From positions 1 through 22,158 of IMG/VR virus record IMGVR_UViG_3300045452_000043: 22,158 bases of DNA; one strand, given 5' to 3'. The notes under the pieces are model-generated. The model was not told the DNA's origin. It saw nothing but the letters and a program-made list of their open reading frames with translations, and did no database searches. Origin of the DNA: a virus. Every line of letters starts with the position of its first letter. The stretch's first letter is position 1. Shown here piece after piece: positions 15,040-20,445 of this stretch. The position numbers and the translations under genes were made by a program.

Positions 15040-16539
15040 TTACGCGCCGAGGGGCACGAAGTCGTCTGGATTGTAGGTAGCCCTCCGTTCCTTTTTGGAA
15101 ACGAAGGTAGAGCCGTAAGATTCGATTGCCCGAACACAGGCGGGAAAGTCGTCGTGTTCTTCGACGGGCTTGTTGCCGTCGCCCCAGAGGTATCTTCCCA
15201 TCTGGTAGCGGTGTCCCGTGAGCGTTCGGAAAAACTTAATGGTGGTGTTCATGGGATTGTCGCCGGGACGAAGTTGCTGGCACACCGCCATAATAGAGGC
15301 GTTGACGGAGCCTTTGCGGTGCTCGAATGTGTCAATTTTGCACTTAATGCCGTTGTTTCGCAGGACGCTCACAAAGTTCGCAGAGTTTTTGGCGCTGTTG
15401 ACGAACGCCTGATACGAGGGGTCGATGAGGATGGTGGTGGTGCCGTGGAAGTCCTGCACGGAGGGGACTTTCTCAATGATGGCGCGCGCAATGATGTCGG
15501 CGGGCTGCGGCGTCTTGATTTCGTGCCAGAAAAACTTTTCGTTCTTCGGGTTCACGGCGCAGAACGAGATGTAGGTGTCCTTGGAAGGATGCGGGTCGAT
15601 GGCGATGTAGTGCGTCCAGTGTTTGGGAATCTCAAACGGCTCAATCCAGTAGTGCTTGGCGTCTTCGCCTTCGAGGTTGAATACGGGGCCGACGAGATGG
15701 GAGAAGCGGCCATAGACGCGGGAAGCCCACTCCTGTTGCGGAACGGTAAGTTTGTAGTCCTCGACGTAGGCGGCGTCGGCGATGCCGTATCCCACGTTGT
15801 CATACATGGACATCTCCCAACAGTCAATGATGGAGCTCTTGTGAAACTTGGAGGACTTGACGTAGAACTGGTCGTAGATGAAGGGCGTGTGGTTGCTGAT
15901 GAGGGATGGCGTGAGCGTCAGCCATGCGTAGCCGTTGTTGGCGATGCAACCGCGCCATGACGACACCCATGCGCTTTCCGGGCACGGCTCGTCAATGGCG
16001 AGGTAATGTCCCGTCCATCCCTCGCCCGACGAGAGTTTTTCAAATTGGGTGTGGGTGATGATGTGGATTTGCGAGCCATTGGGCGTGTTAATTTCCTCAA
16101 GGGCGGCTCCGGGTTGGTGGCGATTGATTTTGTAGCCTCGGCTTTTGAGCATGGCCGGGAACCACTTCAAAAGTTTCGGTTCAATGACGGGGCGGACGGT
16201 TTTGGCGAAGTCCGTGGCGATGATGCGGATGCTGACGGGGGGGCGAAAAGGCATGTAGTAGGAGGGGTCGTCTTTCGGAAGCCATGGGCGGTAGCCTAAA
16301 ACGGCGGCGGCGACTTCGGCCATTCCGGCTTCGGTTTTGCCCGATTGGTTCGCGCCGCTCAAAAGACGGATGCGGGCGCGGCTGGCGTGAAAATCCGCCT
16401 GCGTCGCATGGGGGCGGTAAAACTCCAACGGTCGGGAGAGGCGATACTCTTCGAGCGCGCAGAGCGTGTCGAAGAGCTTAATCGCTACTGTATCCGCGTG
16501 GCTTCCGCTGGGGGCGGCATCATGTAGGGTTTCAGGCAT
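15040..16539 (-). CDS. terL: Terminase large subunit (ATPase-nuclease, 499 aa)
   Basis: This is the DNA-packaging motor: an N-terminal ATPase pumps DNA through the portal and a C-terminal RNase H-fold nuclease cuts it. Walker A is GANQSGKT at residues 62-69. Walker B is HYLAIDEP at 178-185, with D183 and catalytic E184. The coupling motif LTLTPS lies at 207-212. Candidate nuclease metal ligands are D315 in IAIDPHPSKD, D373 in LIDPSYQAF and D463/D464 in EEHDDFPAC. The length is normal for the family. The start at 16539 lies inside the 3' end of TerS (55-nt overlap), so the two are coupled. The family is certain; the packaging strategy (cos, pac or terminal repeats) is not visible here. Confidence 0.95.
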   Translation of the reverse strand: MPETLHDAAPSGSHADTVAIKLFDTLCALEEYRLSRPLEFYRPHATQADFHASRARIRLLSGANQSGKTEAGMAEVAAAVLGYRPWLPKDDPSYYMPFRPPVSIRIIATDFAKTVRPVIEPKLLKWFPAMLKSRGYKINRHQPGAALEEINTPNGSQIHIITHTQFEKLSSGEGWTGHYLAIDEPCPESAWVSSWRGCIANNGYAWLTLTPSLISNHTPFIYDQFYVKSSKFHKSSIIDCWEMSMYDNVGYGIADAAYVEDYKLTVPQQEWASRVYGRFSHLVGPVFNLEGEDAKHYWIEPFEIPKHWTHYIAIDPHPSKDTYISFCAVNPKNEKFFWHEIKTPQPADIIARAIIEKVPSVQDFHGTTTILIDPSYQAFVNSAKNSANFVSVLRNNGIKCKIDTFEHRKGSVNASIMAVCQQLRPGDNPMNTTIKFFRTLTGHRYQMGRYLWGDGNKPVEEHDDFPACVRAIESYGSTFVSKKERRATYNPDDFVPLGA

Positions 16540-17132
16540 TCGATGACCCGGTTTCGGGCGATGGCGTTTTCCTTGATGAGGCGTAGAAAGAGGTCAAGGG
16601 CTTCGTCCACGCGGGCATTGAAGGTTTCGGGCGTCACGAAATCGCCACGGACGGAGAGCGGGTCGGCGGTCATCTTCCGCGCCTCGGAAATGACGGAGAC
16701 GATTTGGTTCATGATGGCGAGAAGTTGTGTCGGCGCTTTCGGCGCCTTCGTGCGGTGGCCCTCTTTCGAGCGTGCCTTCGCCATACGGAGGTTGTGAAGG
16801 AATGCCTCTCGGAAATGTTGCTCAAGGGACTTGGCGCGGTCAAGCGCCTCCTGAAGTTCCTGAAGTTGCCGCTGGCGGTTGGCGATGGGGACTTGGACGA
16901 TGGCATTTTCGTAGGCGGCCTCGGCGTCAAGGTAGGCTTTGCGAAGGCGGAAATCGGGGTCTTGCCCGCTGTCTTTGTCCTCGATGATTTTTCGGACGGA
17001 CTCGACGATGTGCTTCTTAAGGCGAAGCGTCTGGCAGATTTCGCGCGTCGGAAAGCGCCGCCCGAAAAACGCGGCTATCTCCTCCGCCTTCTCCCAACTT
17101 ATGCCGAGCGCCCGCTCAAACGTGTCCGACAT
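16485..17132 (-). CDS. terS: Terminase small subunit-like protein (215 aa)
   Basis: This is predicted to recognise phage DNA and regulate the large subunit. It is the first gene of the late operon and overlaps the large subunit by 55 nt. Residues about 10-50 contain a helix-turn-helix-like segment (ISWEKAEEIAAFFG, then RREICQTLRLKK), followed by a long charged coiled coil (about 60-125) and a helical C-terminus. No Walker motifs are present. The ATG at 17132 is the first possible start, as an in-frame TAG lies just upstream; it lies inside a predicted operator palindrome and has only a weak AGGT ribosome site. The assignment depends mainly on synteny, length and layout. Confidence 0.78.
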   Translation of the reverse strand: MSDTFERALGISWEKAEEIAAFFGRRFPTREICQTLRLKKHIVESVRKIIEDKDSGQDPDFRLRKAYLDAEAAYENAIVQVPIANRQRQLQELQEALDRAKSLEQHFREAFLHNLRMAKARSKEGHRTKAPKAPTQLLAIMNQIVSVISEARKMTADPLSVRGDFVTPETFNARVDEALDLFLRLIKENAIARNRVIECLKPYMMPPPAEATRIQ

Positions 17133-17199
17133 TTTTTGTCGCTACCTGTCATTTTTTGTCGCAAGCGACAATTTTTAGTCCTCGGAGACAAAAAATGTC
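17128..17199. promoter_or_regulatory. Four-site operator array in the late-operon leader
   Basis: Four palindromes of the form GACA-N5/6-TGTC (with one mismatch in sites 2 and 3) occur at 17128-17140, 17148-17160, 17167-17180 and 17187-17199. Their start positions are 20, 19 and 20 bp apart, about two helical turns, so proteins bound to them would line up on one face. Sites 1 and 2 share the 12-mer CATTTTTTGTCG plus a following C. Sites 3 and 4 also form an imperfect long inverted repeat in RNA. The array lies between the predicted late transcription start (about 17210) and the TerS ATG, which is inside site 1. It probably controls late transcription. Confidence 0.75.
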
Positions 17200-17216
17200 G
17201 CCGTCGTTAGGATTTA

Positions 17217-17245
17217 ACTTTAGGTTATTCTAAAGGCATTGTCAA
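17217..17245 (-). promoter_or_regulatory. Late-operon promoter (sigma70 type)
   Basis: On the minus strand TTGACA (17245-17240) and TAAAGT (17222-17217) are separated by exactly 17 bp. The expected start is near 17210, giving a leader of about 78 nt that contains the four operator palindromes. It faces TerS and all genes to its left. Confidence 0.75.
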
Positions 17246-17260
17246 GTTAAATTTTCCCCC

Positions 17261-17289
17261 TTGACAAACGGGTATTTAGGGTGTAATAT
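17261..17289 (+). promoter_or_regulatory. Early promoter of the regulator operon (sigma70 type)
   Basis: TTGACA (17261-17266), 17 bp, TAATAT (17284-17289). The expected start (about 17295-17298) is only 1-4 nt before the ATG at 17299, which predicts a leaderless transcript. The -35 boxes of this and the late promoter face each other 15 bp apart and are inverted copies (CTTGACA). Confidence 0.78.
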
Positions 17290-17298
17290 GTTAGTGTT

Positions 17299-17505
17299 AT
17301 GAGAAGTGAAACTAAACGCGTGACGATTTTGTTGTCCCCGCAGGTGCACGTGCGCCTCGCGGAAAAAGCGAAAGAGGAAGGCATGCCGCTCGCGGTGTGG
17401 GTGCGGACTCGTGTGCTCAAGTTCGACCGCCGCCTGACGACGAGGACGGAAGAGGTCGAGCACCGCCGCGACGGTCAGAGGAAGCGCTATGCATCCCCTT
17501 CATGA
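17299..17505 (+). CDS. Ribbon-helix-helix transcriptional regulator (68 aa)
   Basis: Residues 6-41 fit the MetJ/Arc/CopG-type ribbon-helix-helix fold: a DNA-contacting strand KRVTILLS (6-13), helix 1 PQVHVRLAEKAKEEG (14-28), a turn, and helix 2 PLAVWVRTRVLKF (30-42). The tail is basic. Such dimers insert the N-terminal strand pair into the major groove and bind cooperatively to tandem palindromes. The ATG has no ribosome site because the predicted transcript starts almost at the codon. The gene lies directly across the divergent promoter region from a four-palindrome array, so it is the natural candidate repressor of the late operon and perhaps of itself. Target assignment is inference. Confidence 0.82.
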   Translation: MRSETKRVTILLSPQVHVRLAEKAKEEGMPLAVWVRTRVLKFDRRLTTRTEEVEHRRDGQRKRYASPS

Positions 17506-17523
17506 CGGCGGGTTCGCTTTGCC

Positions 17524-17718
17524 GTGGATTCCCGCGAGGGCTTTCTGCCGCCGCATGAATCGGTAAGCGAGGAGTTTGTTAGCGCCGTGGCAATGTGGCT
17601 ATTCGACCAGATGCGACGGCATAACCGCGAGTGCGGGCTGGACGAAGGTGTGGCGCGGGAAGTCGCAGGGATTGCGGTTTACGGAAAAGATTACACGGAA
17701 AAGGAGCAAAGACCATGA
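17524..17718 (+). CDS. Small protein of unknown function (64 aa)
   Basis: The frame starts at GTG 17524; it follows the regulator's stop in the same frame with no stop between. No strong ribosome site is present, so reinitiation after the regulator is likely. The stop overlaps the nuclease ATG in an ATGA junction, which supports it as a real gene. It is a predicted helical, acidic/basic mixed protein with a VAMWLFDQMRRH helix. The start is uncertain; a 25-residue ORF (17489-17566) with a better ribosome site overlaps its beginning. No family is recognised. Confidence 0.6.
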   Translation: MDSREGFLPPHESVSEEFVSAVAMWLFDQMRRHNRECGLDEGVAREVAGIAVYGKDYTEKEQRP

Positions 17719-18308
17719 CACGCAAACTTTTCTACGTAGCGGTTCTTGCGCTGGCTCCGCTCGCCGCGCAAGCGGGCGACCCCCAGCCCTGCATTGGAAT
17801 CGCCTCGATGTCGGGAGTCGTTGATGGCGACACCTTGGACATCGTGTTGCTTTCGTCTCGTTGCGGCACCGAACAAGCCGCGGCGACGCGCCCTAACGTT
17901 CCCCTTCGCGTCCGGCTTTTGGGCGTGGACACGCCGGAGCGGGGGCAGGAAGGTTTCGCGGAGGCGTCGGATTTCACCTTCACGTGGGCAAAAGCAAACC
18001 CCATCGCCATCGCTTTTTTCTCCGTGTCCGACAACAAAATCGCGTCCGACAAATACGGGCGCATGCTCGCCGTTCTTTCCCCCGCCAACACCGACTCCAC
18101 CTTCGAGGGGTTGTTCGCTTCCTCCCTAAACGCCCTCCTCGTGCCGAAGCACGCGAAGACGCTTTCAATCAAAAACGCCAACGCGCAACTCGACTACTTG
18201 ACAAACCGCGTCCACTACGCTATCCTGAAACATGCCTCGAAGAAATCGGGGCAGGAAGCTGACGCAAAAACTCAAAATAAGGAGCCAAAAAACCATGTGG
18301 CCGATTAA
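17715..18308 (+). CDS. Secreted staphylococcal-nuclease-fold endonuclease (197 aa)
   Basis: This is predicted to cleave DNA or RNA with calcium, outside the cytoplasm. ATG 17715 is chosen over an upstream in-frame start because AAGGAG lies 8 nt before it and a signal peptide begins there. Residues 1-20 (MTRKLFYVAVLALAPLAAQA) are a Sec signal with cleavage after AQA. The nuclease domain covers about residues 30-165. Equivalents of all key staphylococcal residues are present: D39 in VDGDT (D21), R67 (R35), D72-T73-x-E75 in GVDTPE (D40, T41, E43) and R116 in KYGR (R87). The C-terminal 30 residues are a hydrophilic Lys/Glu-rich tail. Its ATG overlaps the previous stop and it sits in the early operon, so nuclease is made early. 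Possible roles are nucleotide scavenging or excluding competing DNA. Confidence 0.88.
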   Translation: MTRKLFYVAVLALAPLAAQAGDPQPCIGIASMSGVVDGDTLDIVLLSSRCGTEQAAATRPNVPLRVRLLGVDTPERGQEGFAEASDFTFTWAKANPIAIAFFSVSDNKIASDKYGRMLAVLSPANTDSTFEGLFASSLNALLVPKHAKTLSIKNANAQLDYLTNRVHYAILKHASKKSGQEADAKTQNKEPKNHVAD

Positions 18309-18432
18309 CGAACGCGCCGTTCAAGACCCCGCCCAACTCGCCCGCGCTCTCAACGACCTCAACCAACGCCTTCTCTCCGTTGTGGAGGCGCCGATTGACG
18401 CGCCAAGAGTGGAAGAAGAGGACGACGACTGA
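18295..18432 (+). CDS. Small acidic-tailed protein of unknown function (45 aa)
   Basis: ATG 18295 follows AAGGAG with 8-nt spacing and overlaps the 3' end of the nuclease gene by 14 nt. The product begins MWPINERAVQDP, has a short helix around ARALNDLNQRLLSVV and ends in EEEDDD. No family is recognised. The strong ribosome site supports expression. Confidence 0.62.
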   Translation: MWPINERAVQDPAQLARALNDLNQRLLSVVEAPIDAPRVEEEDDD

Positions 18433-18452
18433 CCTCTTCCCGCTCAACCTCT

Positions 18453-18938
18453 ATGCCCTCCCGCTACGCAACGCCGCCACCCAACGAAACCCAAGCCCAG
18501 CAAAGGCTTGATGAACTCCTCGCCCAGCTCGCGGCGAACCCCAACGACCCCGTTTGGCGGGCGCTCGTCGAGAGCCAAATAGCCGCCATTCGCTCCGGCC
18601 AATTCCAAGCCGCCGCTGGCATCGCCCCAGAGCCCCCAAAAATCCCCACCTCCGGCGCCCTCCCCTTCGACTGGCACGCCCTAATCCCGTTCACCCCCGA
18701 ACACAGCCGTGTTTATGCCGACGCCTACTCCTTCCAACCCGCCTCTGGCCCACCGCTACCTTGGCATCAACTCATCCTCCAGTCCCCAACCGAAATGATG
18801 CGCGCACGCGGAGCCGTTCCTCGCAACATCGCCGCCTTCGTGAACTACATCTCTCAACTTCTCGGCCAAGAACAGCCCCCCACGCCAGCGCTCACTACCC
18901 CTCAATACCGCCGCAGGGACATTGAAAATCTGCCCTAA
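18453..18938 (+). CDS. Pro/Ala-rich protein of unknown function with an internal repeat (161 aa)
   Basis: The ATG at 18453 has no clear ribosome site and follows the 45-residue gene by 20 nt. Codon third positions are GC-rich in this frame, as in neighbours, which supports coding. The N-terminus has an amphipathic helix (about 12-58), then a Pro-rich linker. Two stretches look alike: a LP-x-x-WH-x-LI motif followed by TPEHSR (about residues 71-88) and LP-WH-x-LI followed by SPTEMMR (about 99-114). No known family is recognised. Confidence 0.68.
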   Translation: MPSRYATPPPNETQAQQRLDELLAQLAANPNDPVWRALVESQIAAIRSGQFQAAAGIAPEPPKIPTSGALPFDWHALIPFTPEHSRVYADAYSFQPASGPPLPWHQLILQSPTEMMRARGAVPRNIAAFVNYISQLLGQEQPPTPALTTPQYRRRDIENLP

Positions 18939-18981
18939 TAGACCTCACTACCCCCCACTCAACCCCGCCAATACCACAAAT

Positions 18982-18997
18982 TGTTCCACGTGGAACG
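18982..18997. other. parS-like centromere site
   Basis: TGTTCCACGTGGAACG contains a perfect 14-bp palindrome (18983-18996) and matches 15 of 16 bases of the chromosomal ParB site TGTTCCACGTGGAACA. It lies 44 nt downstream of the last gene of the first plus-strand block, inside a non-coding region. No ParA or ParB gene is present in this window. The match is seen in the sequence; function is inferred. Confidence 0.72.
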
Positions 18998-19113
18998 TTC
19001 GGTTTTTGCGCTCCTTTCTCTCAAAAACTACCACTTTTCGGAGCGGGTTGAGAGTTGAACCCCTAAACAATCCTTCTCTTACTCTGGGTCTCCCCCTCCC
19101 CCTTTCCTTCCCC

Positions 19114-19143
19114 TGTTGCGTTTCTGCAACACTTGAGCAAGTG
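19114..19143. repeat. Two adjacent inverted repeats
   Basis: TGTTGC-N6-GCAACA (19114-19131) is followed, with overlap, by CACTTG-AG-CAAGTG (19130-19143). Each could be a protein-binding palindrome or a hairpin. Neither is followed by a U-tract on either strand. Confidence 0.55.
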
Positions 19144-19160
19144 AGTTTGAGGTGTATAAT
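19133..19160 (+). promoter_or_regulatory. Possible promoter in the gene-free region
   Basis: TTGAGC (19133-19138) and a perfect TATAAT (19155-19160) are separated by 16 bp. Transcription from about 19167 would cross the GC-rich block and could make either a non-coding RNA or a long leader for the gene at 19595. The -35 box overlaps one palindrome. Confidence 0.4.
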
Positions 19161-19214
19161 TTTTGGACAGTAGAGGGTGAGTTTGTATAGTTTTCGCACA
19201 GCGATAATTTTTGG
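19141..19214 (+). repeat. Direct repeats in AT-rich segment
   Basis: GTGAGTTTG occurs at 19141-19149 and 19177-19185. ATAATTTTTGG occurs at 19156-19166 and 19204-19214. The order (GTGAGTTTG then ATAATTTTTGG) is repeated twice with a longer gap in the second copy. Confidence 0.5.
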
Positions 19215-19215
19215 T

Positions 19216-19447
19216 GAGAGGTCTTAAGAGTTCTCGGCGTGGTGCCTGTGCGCTGTGGGGCGTGACAGGGTCGCGGGCGTCTGTGGCGCGTTCCCAGTGT
19301 CGAGGCCGCTCTTGGGGCGGTCGTGGACGGCGGTTTGGTCTCGCGCTGGCTCCGGCGGGCGGCATAGGTGCCTTCTTTCCTGCGTGGTCAATCCCCGCGC
19401 GGCCTTCCGCGAGTCGCTCGGCCACGGGGTAGGGTAGCACGGGGATT
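19216..19447 (+). other. GC-rich non-coding block, possible structured RNA
   Basis: This block lies downstream of the TATAAT promoter. It can form CCTGTGCGC-N6-GCGT-G-ACAGG (19245-19269, one bulge and one G-U pair), and its end is closed by AATCCCCG (19390-19397) with CGGGGATT (19440-19447), an 8-bp perfect inverted repeat enclosing 42 nt. No coding frame looks natural in it. A structured RNA is possible but not shown. Confidence 0.3.
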
Positions 19448-19489
19448 GCGTGTCGTCAAGGGGAAAATTTTATTTTCGCATTTTTGCCC

Positions 19490-19518
19490 TTGACAAACGA
19501 CAAACGATGACTTATAGT
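19490..19518 (+). promoter_or_regulatory. Promoter of the second plus-strand operon
   Basis: TTGACA (19490-19495), 17 bp, TATAGT (19513-19518), with an A/T-rich stretch upstream. GACAAACG is directly repeated across the -35 region and spacer. The 13-mer CCCTTGACAAACG is shared exactly with the promoter at 17261. Confidence 0.75.
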
Positions 19519-19545
19519 GTAATCTGATAGTTGGCACGGCGGATG

Positions 19546-19571
19546 GCTTCCCTCGCCGAAGAGTGGGAAGC
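19546..19571 (+). promoter_or_regulatory. Leader hairpin before the 93-aa gene
   Basis: GCTTCCC (19546-19552) pairs with GGGAAGC (19565-19571) around a 12-nt loop, in the transcript between the promoter and the ribosome site of the next gene. It may protect the 5' end or regulate translation. Confidence 0.4.
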
Positions 19572-19594
19572 GAAAAACGAGAAAGGAAAAGACA

Positions 19595-19876
19595 ATGGAC
19601 AACATCGAAAACGCGCATGTGGTGTTACGGATGATTCGTAGGTATGACCCGACGCTGTGCCCCGCTGGGCTGGTCGATGCAAAGCGGCGGCTGGCGCTAT
19701 TGCGTGGGGCAAAGCCAAAGGGTAGCGAAGCGCCGCCCGTGCATCCGCTCGACCGCTCGTTTCGGCGGGAAAGGTGGGTTGAAGTTGACGGCTGGGTATG
19801 CGCTATCGCAGAGGGTTTCATGCCCCTCTTCTTCGTGCGCCGTCCCGATGGCCAAGTCACATCCATAGCCTATTGA
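19595..19876 (+). CDS. Small protein of unknown function (93 aa)
   Basis: The ATG at 19595 follows AAAGGAAAAGACA, a good ribosome site. It is the first gene after the promoter at 19490. The N-terminal half is helical with a VDAKRRLALLRG segment; the C-terminal half (about 58-93) looks like a small beta domain with WVEVDGWVCAI and PLFFVRRPDGQ strands. No family is recognised. Its position at the head of an operon leading to an AAA+ recombination-type ATPase suggests an early function. Confidence 0.7.
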   Translation: MDNIENAHVVLRMIRRYDPTLCPAGLVDAKRRLALLRGAKPKGSEAPPVHPLDRSFRRERWVEVDGWVCAIAEGFMPLFFVRRPDGQVTSIAY

Positions 19877-19896
19877 CCGCCGAAGGGAGCTTCGTC

Positions 19897-20124
19897 ATGA
19901 CACATCTTGAATCGGCGCGGGCGTATATCGCGTTGGTGGGAGTGCTCTCAGATGGCGGGGTGCCGCTGGGACGGGCGCTCGCCGTGGCGGATACGGCGGC
20001 AGAGTTGGACGTGCTCGGTGCCGATGCGGATGCGACGATTCGCACGCCGGGCTGTGTTCGTGAAGCGCAAGCCGAGGAAACGCGGCGGCAAGCTGACGCC
20101 ATCGGCGTGGAAGTCAACCCCTAA
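19897..20124 (+). CDS. Small Ala-rich helical protein of unknown function (75 aa)
   Basis: ATG 19897 is chosen because AAGGGAG lies upstream at suitable spacing; a longer frame in register begins inside the previous gene and is unlikely. The protein is Ala/Asp/Glu-rich and helical (for example a LGRALAVADTAAELDVL segment). No family is recognised. Confidence 0.66.
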   Translation: MTHLESARAYIALVGVLSDGGVPLGRALAVADTAAELDVLGADADATIRTPGCVREAQAEETRRQADAIGVEVNP

Positions 20125-20141
20125 CCTTGGAGGAAAAGACA

Positions 20142-20441
20142 ATGAAAACAACATTCGGATGGGATGCAGAGCGTGCCCTGCAATCGCTTGACGCATGGGC
20201 GGAGCACGCCGAGACCTCGGCGAAAAGGGAGCGCGACGCGGAGGAGGCGCTCGCCCACAAGAACAGAGCCGACAACTTCCGCCACGTCGCGGGACACGTC
20301 CGCGCCGAACTCGCCCGCCTCCGCCGCATTGAAGAGGCCGCCGCGCACATTCTCGAAATGCGGCGCCTTGAATACCTTGACAGCGATGGCGGCGAGGCTT
20401 GGGACAGGCTGGCTCGCACCGTGCATGGTGGGAAGGAGTAA
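20142..20441 (+). CDS. Small coiled-coil-like protein of unknown function (99 aa)
   Basis: ATG 20142 follows GGAGGAAAAGACA; the 14-mer AGGAAAAGACAATG is identical to the ribosome site and start of the 93-aa gene. Residues about 15-80 are a continuous charged helix rich in Glu, Arg and Ala, suggesting a coiled coil. It ends just before the ATPase gene. No family is recognised. Confidence 0.7.
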   Translation: MKTTFGWDAERALQSLDAWAEHAETSAKRERDAEEALAHKNRADNFRHVAGHVRAELARLRRIEEAAAHILEMRRLEYLDSDGGEAWDRLARTVHGGKE

Positions 20442-20445
20442 GCCC

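Larger units (their letters stand above)
18939..19594. other. Gene-free region, possible origin/partition and regulatory region
   Basis: No convincing coding frame is found in these 656 bases; frames that exist have low-quality composition and cross the repeats. From left to right it contains the parS-like site, a pyrimidine-rich tract (about 19072-19114), two adjacent inverted repeats (19114-19143), AT-rich direct repeats (19141-19214), a TATAAT box (19155-19160), a GC-rich block (19216-19447), a strong promoter (19490-19518) and a leader hairpin (19546-19571). The combination fits a replication or partition control region, which is inference. Confidence 0.5.

Noticed and set aside
17489-17566. 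25-residue ORF with an AGAGGA ribosome site overlapping the regulator's end
   Set aside because: It has a plausible start but is very short, of unlikely composition, and overlaps the better supported 64-residue frame that ends in an ATGA junction. It may act only as a coupling ORF.
17631-17714. Upstream in-frame extension of the secreted nuclease
   Set aside because: It would bury the signal peptide, has no ribosome site, and overlaps the 64-residue gene. ATG 17715 has AAGGAG at 8-nt spacing.
18444-18694. Minus-strand Gly-rich frames opposite the 161-residue gene
   Set aside because: They are shadows of the plus-strand codon pattern, with several overlapping alternatives and no ribosome site.
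18948-19199. Minus-strand 83-residue open frame starting at GTG 19199
   Set aside because: It runs through the parS-like palindrome and the pyrimidine tract, has no ribosome site, and its composition is unlike a folded protein.
19063-19440. Minus-strand 125-residue open frame in the gene-free region
   Set aside because: It is Arg/Pro-rich, has no ribosome site and crosses the inverted and direct repeats and the GC-rich block. It looks like chance in GC-rich DNA.
20164-20445. Upstream in-frame extension of the ComM-like ATPase
   Set aside because: The extension overlaps the 99-residue gene, is Arg/Ser-rich low-complexity sequence, and the family length and GGAAGGAG site both support the ATG at 20446.
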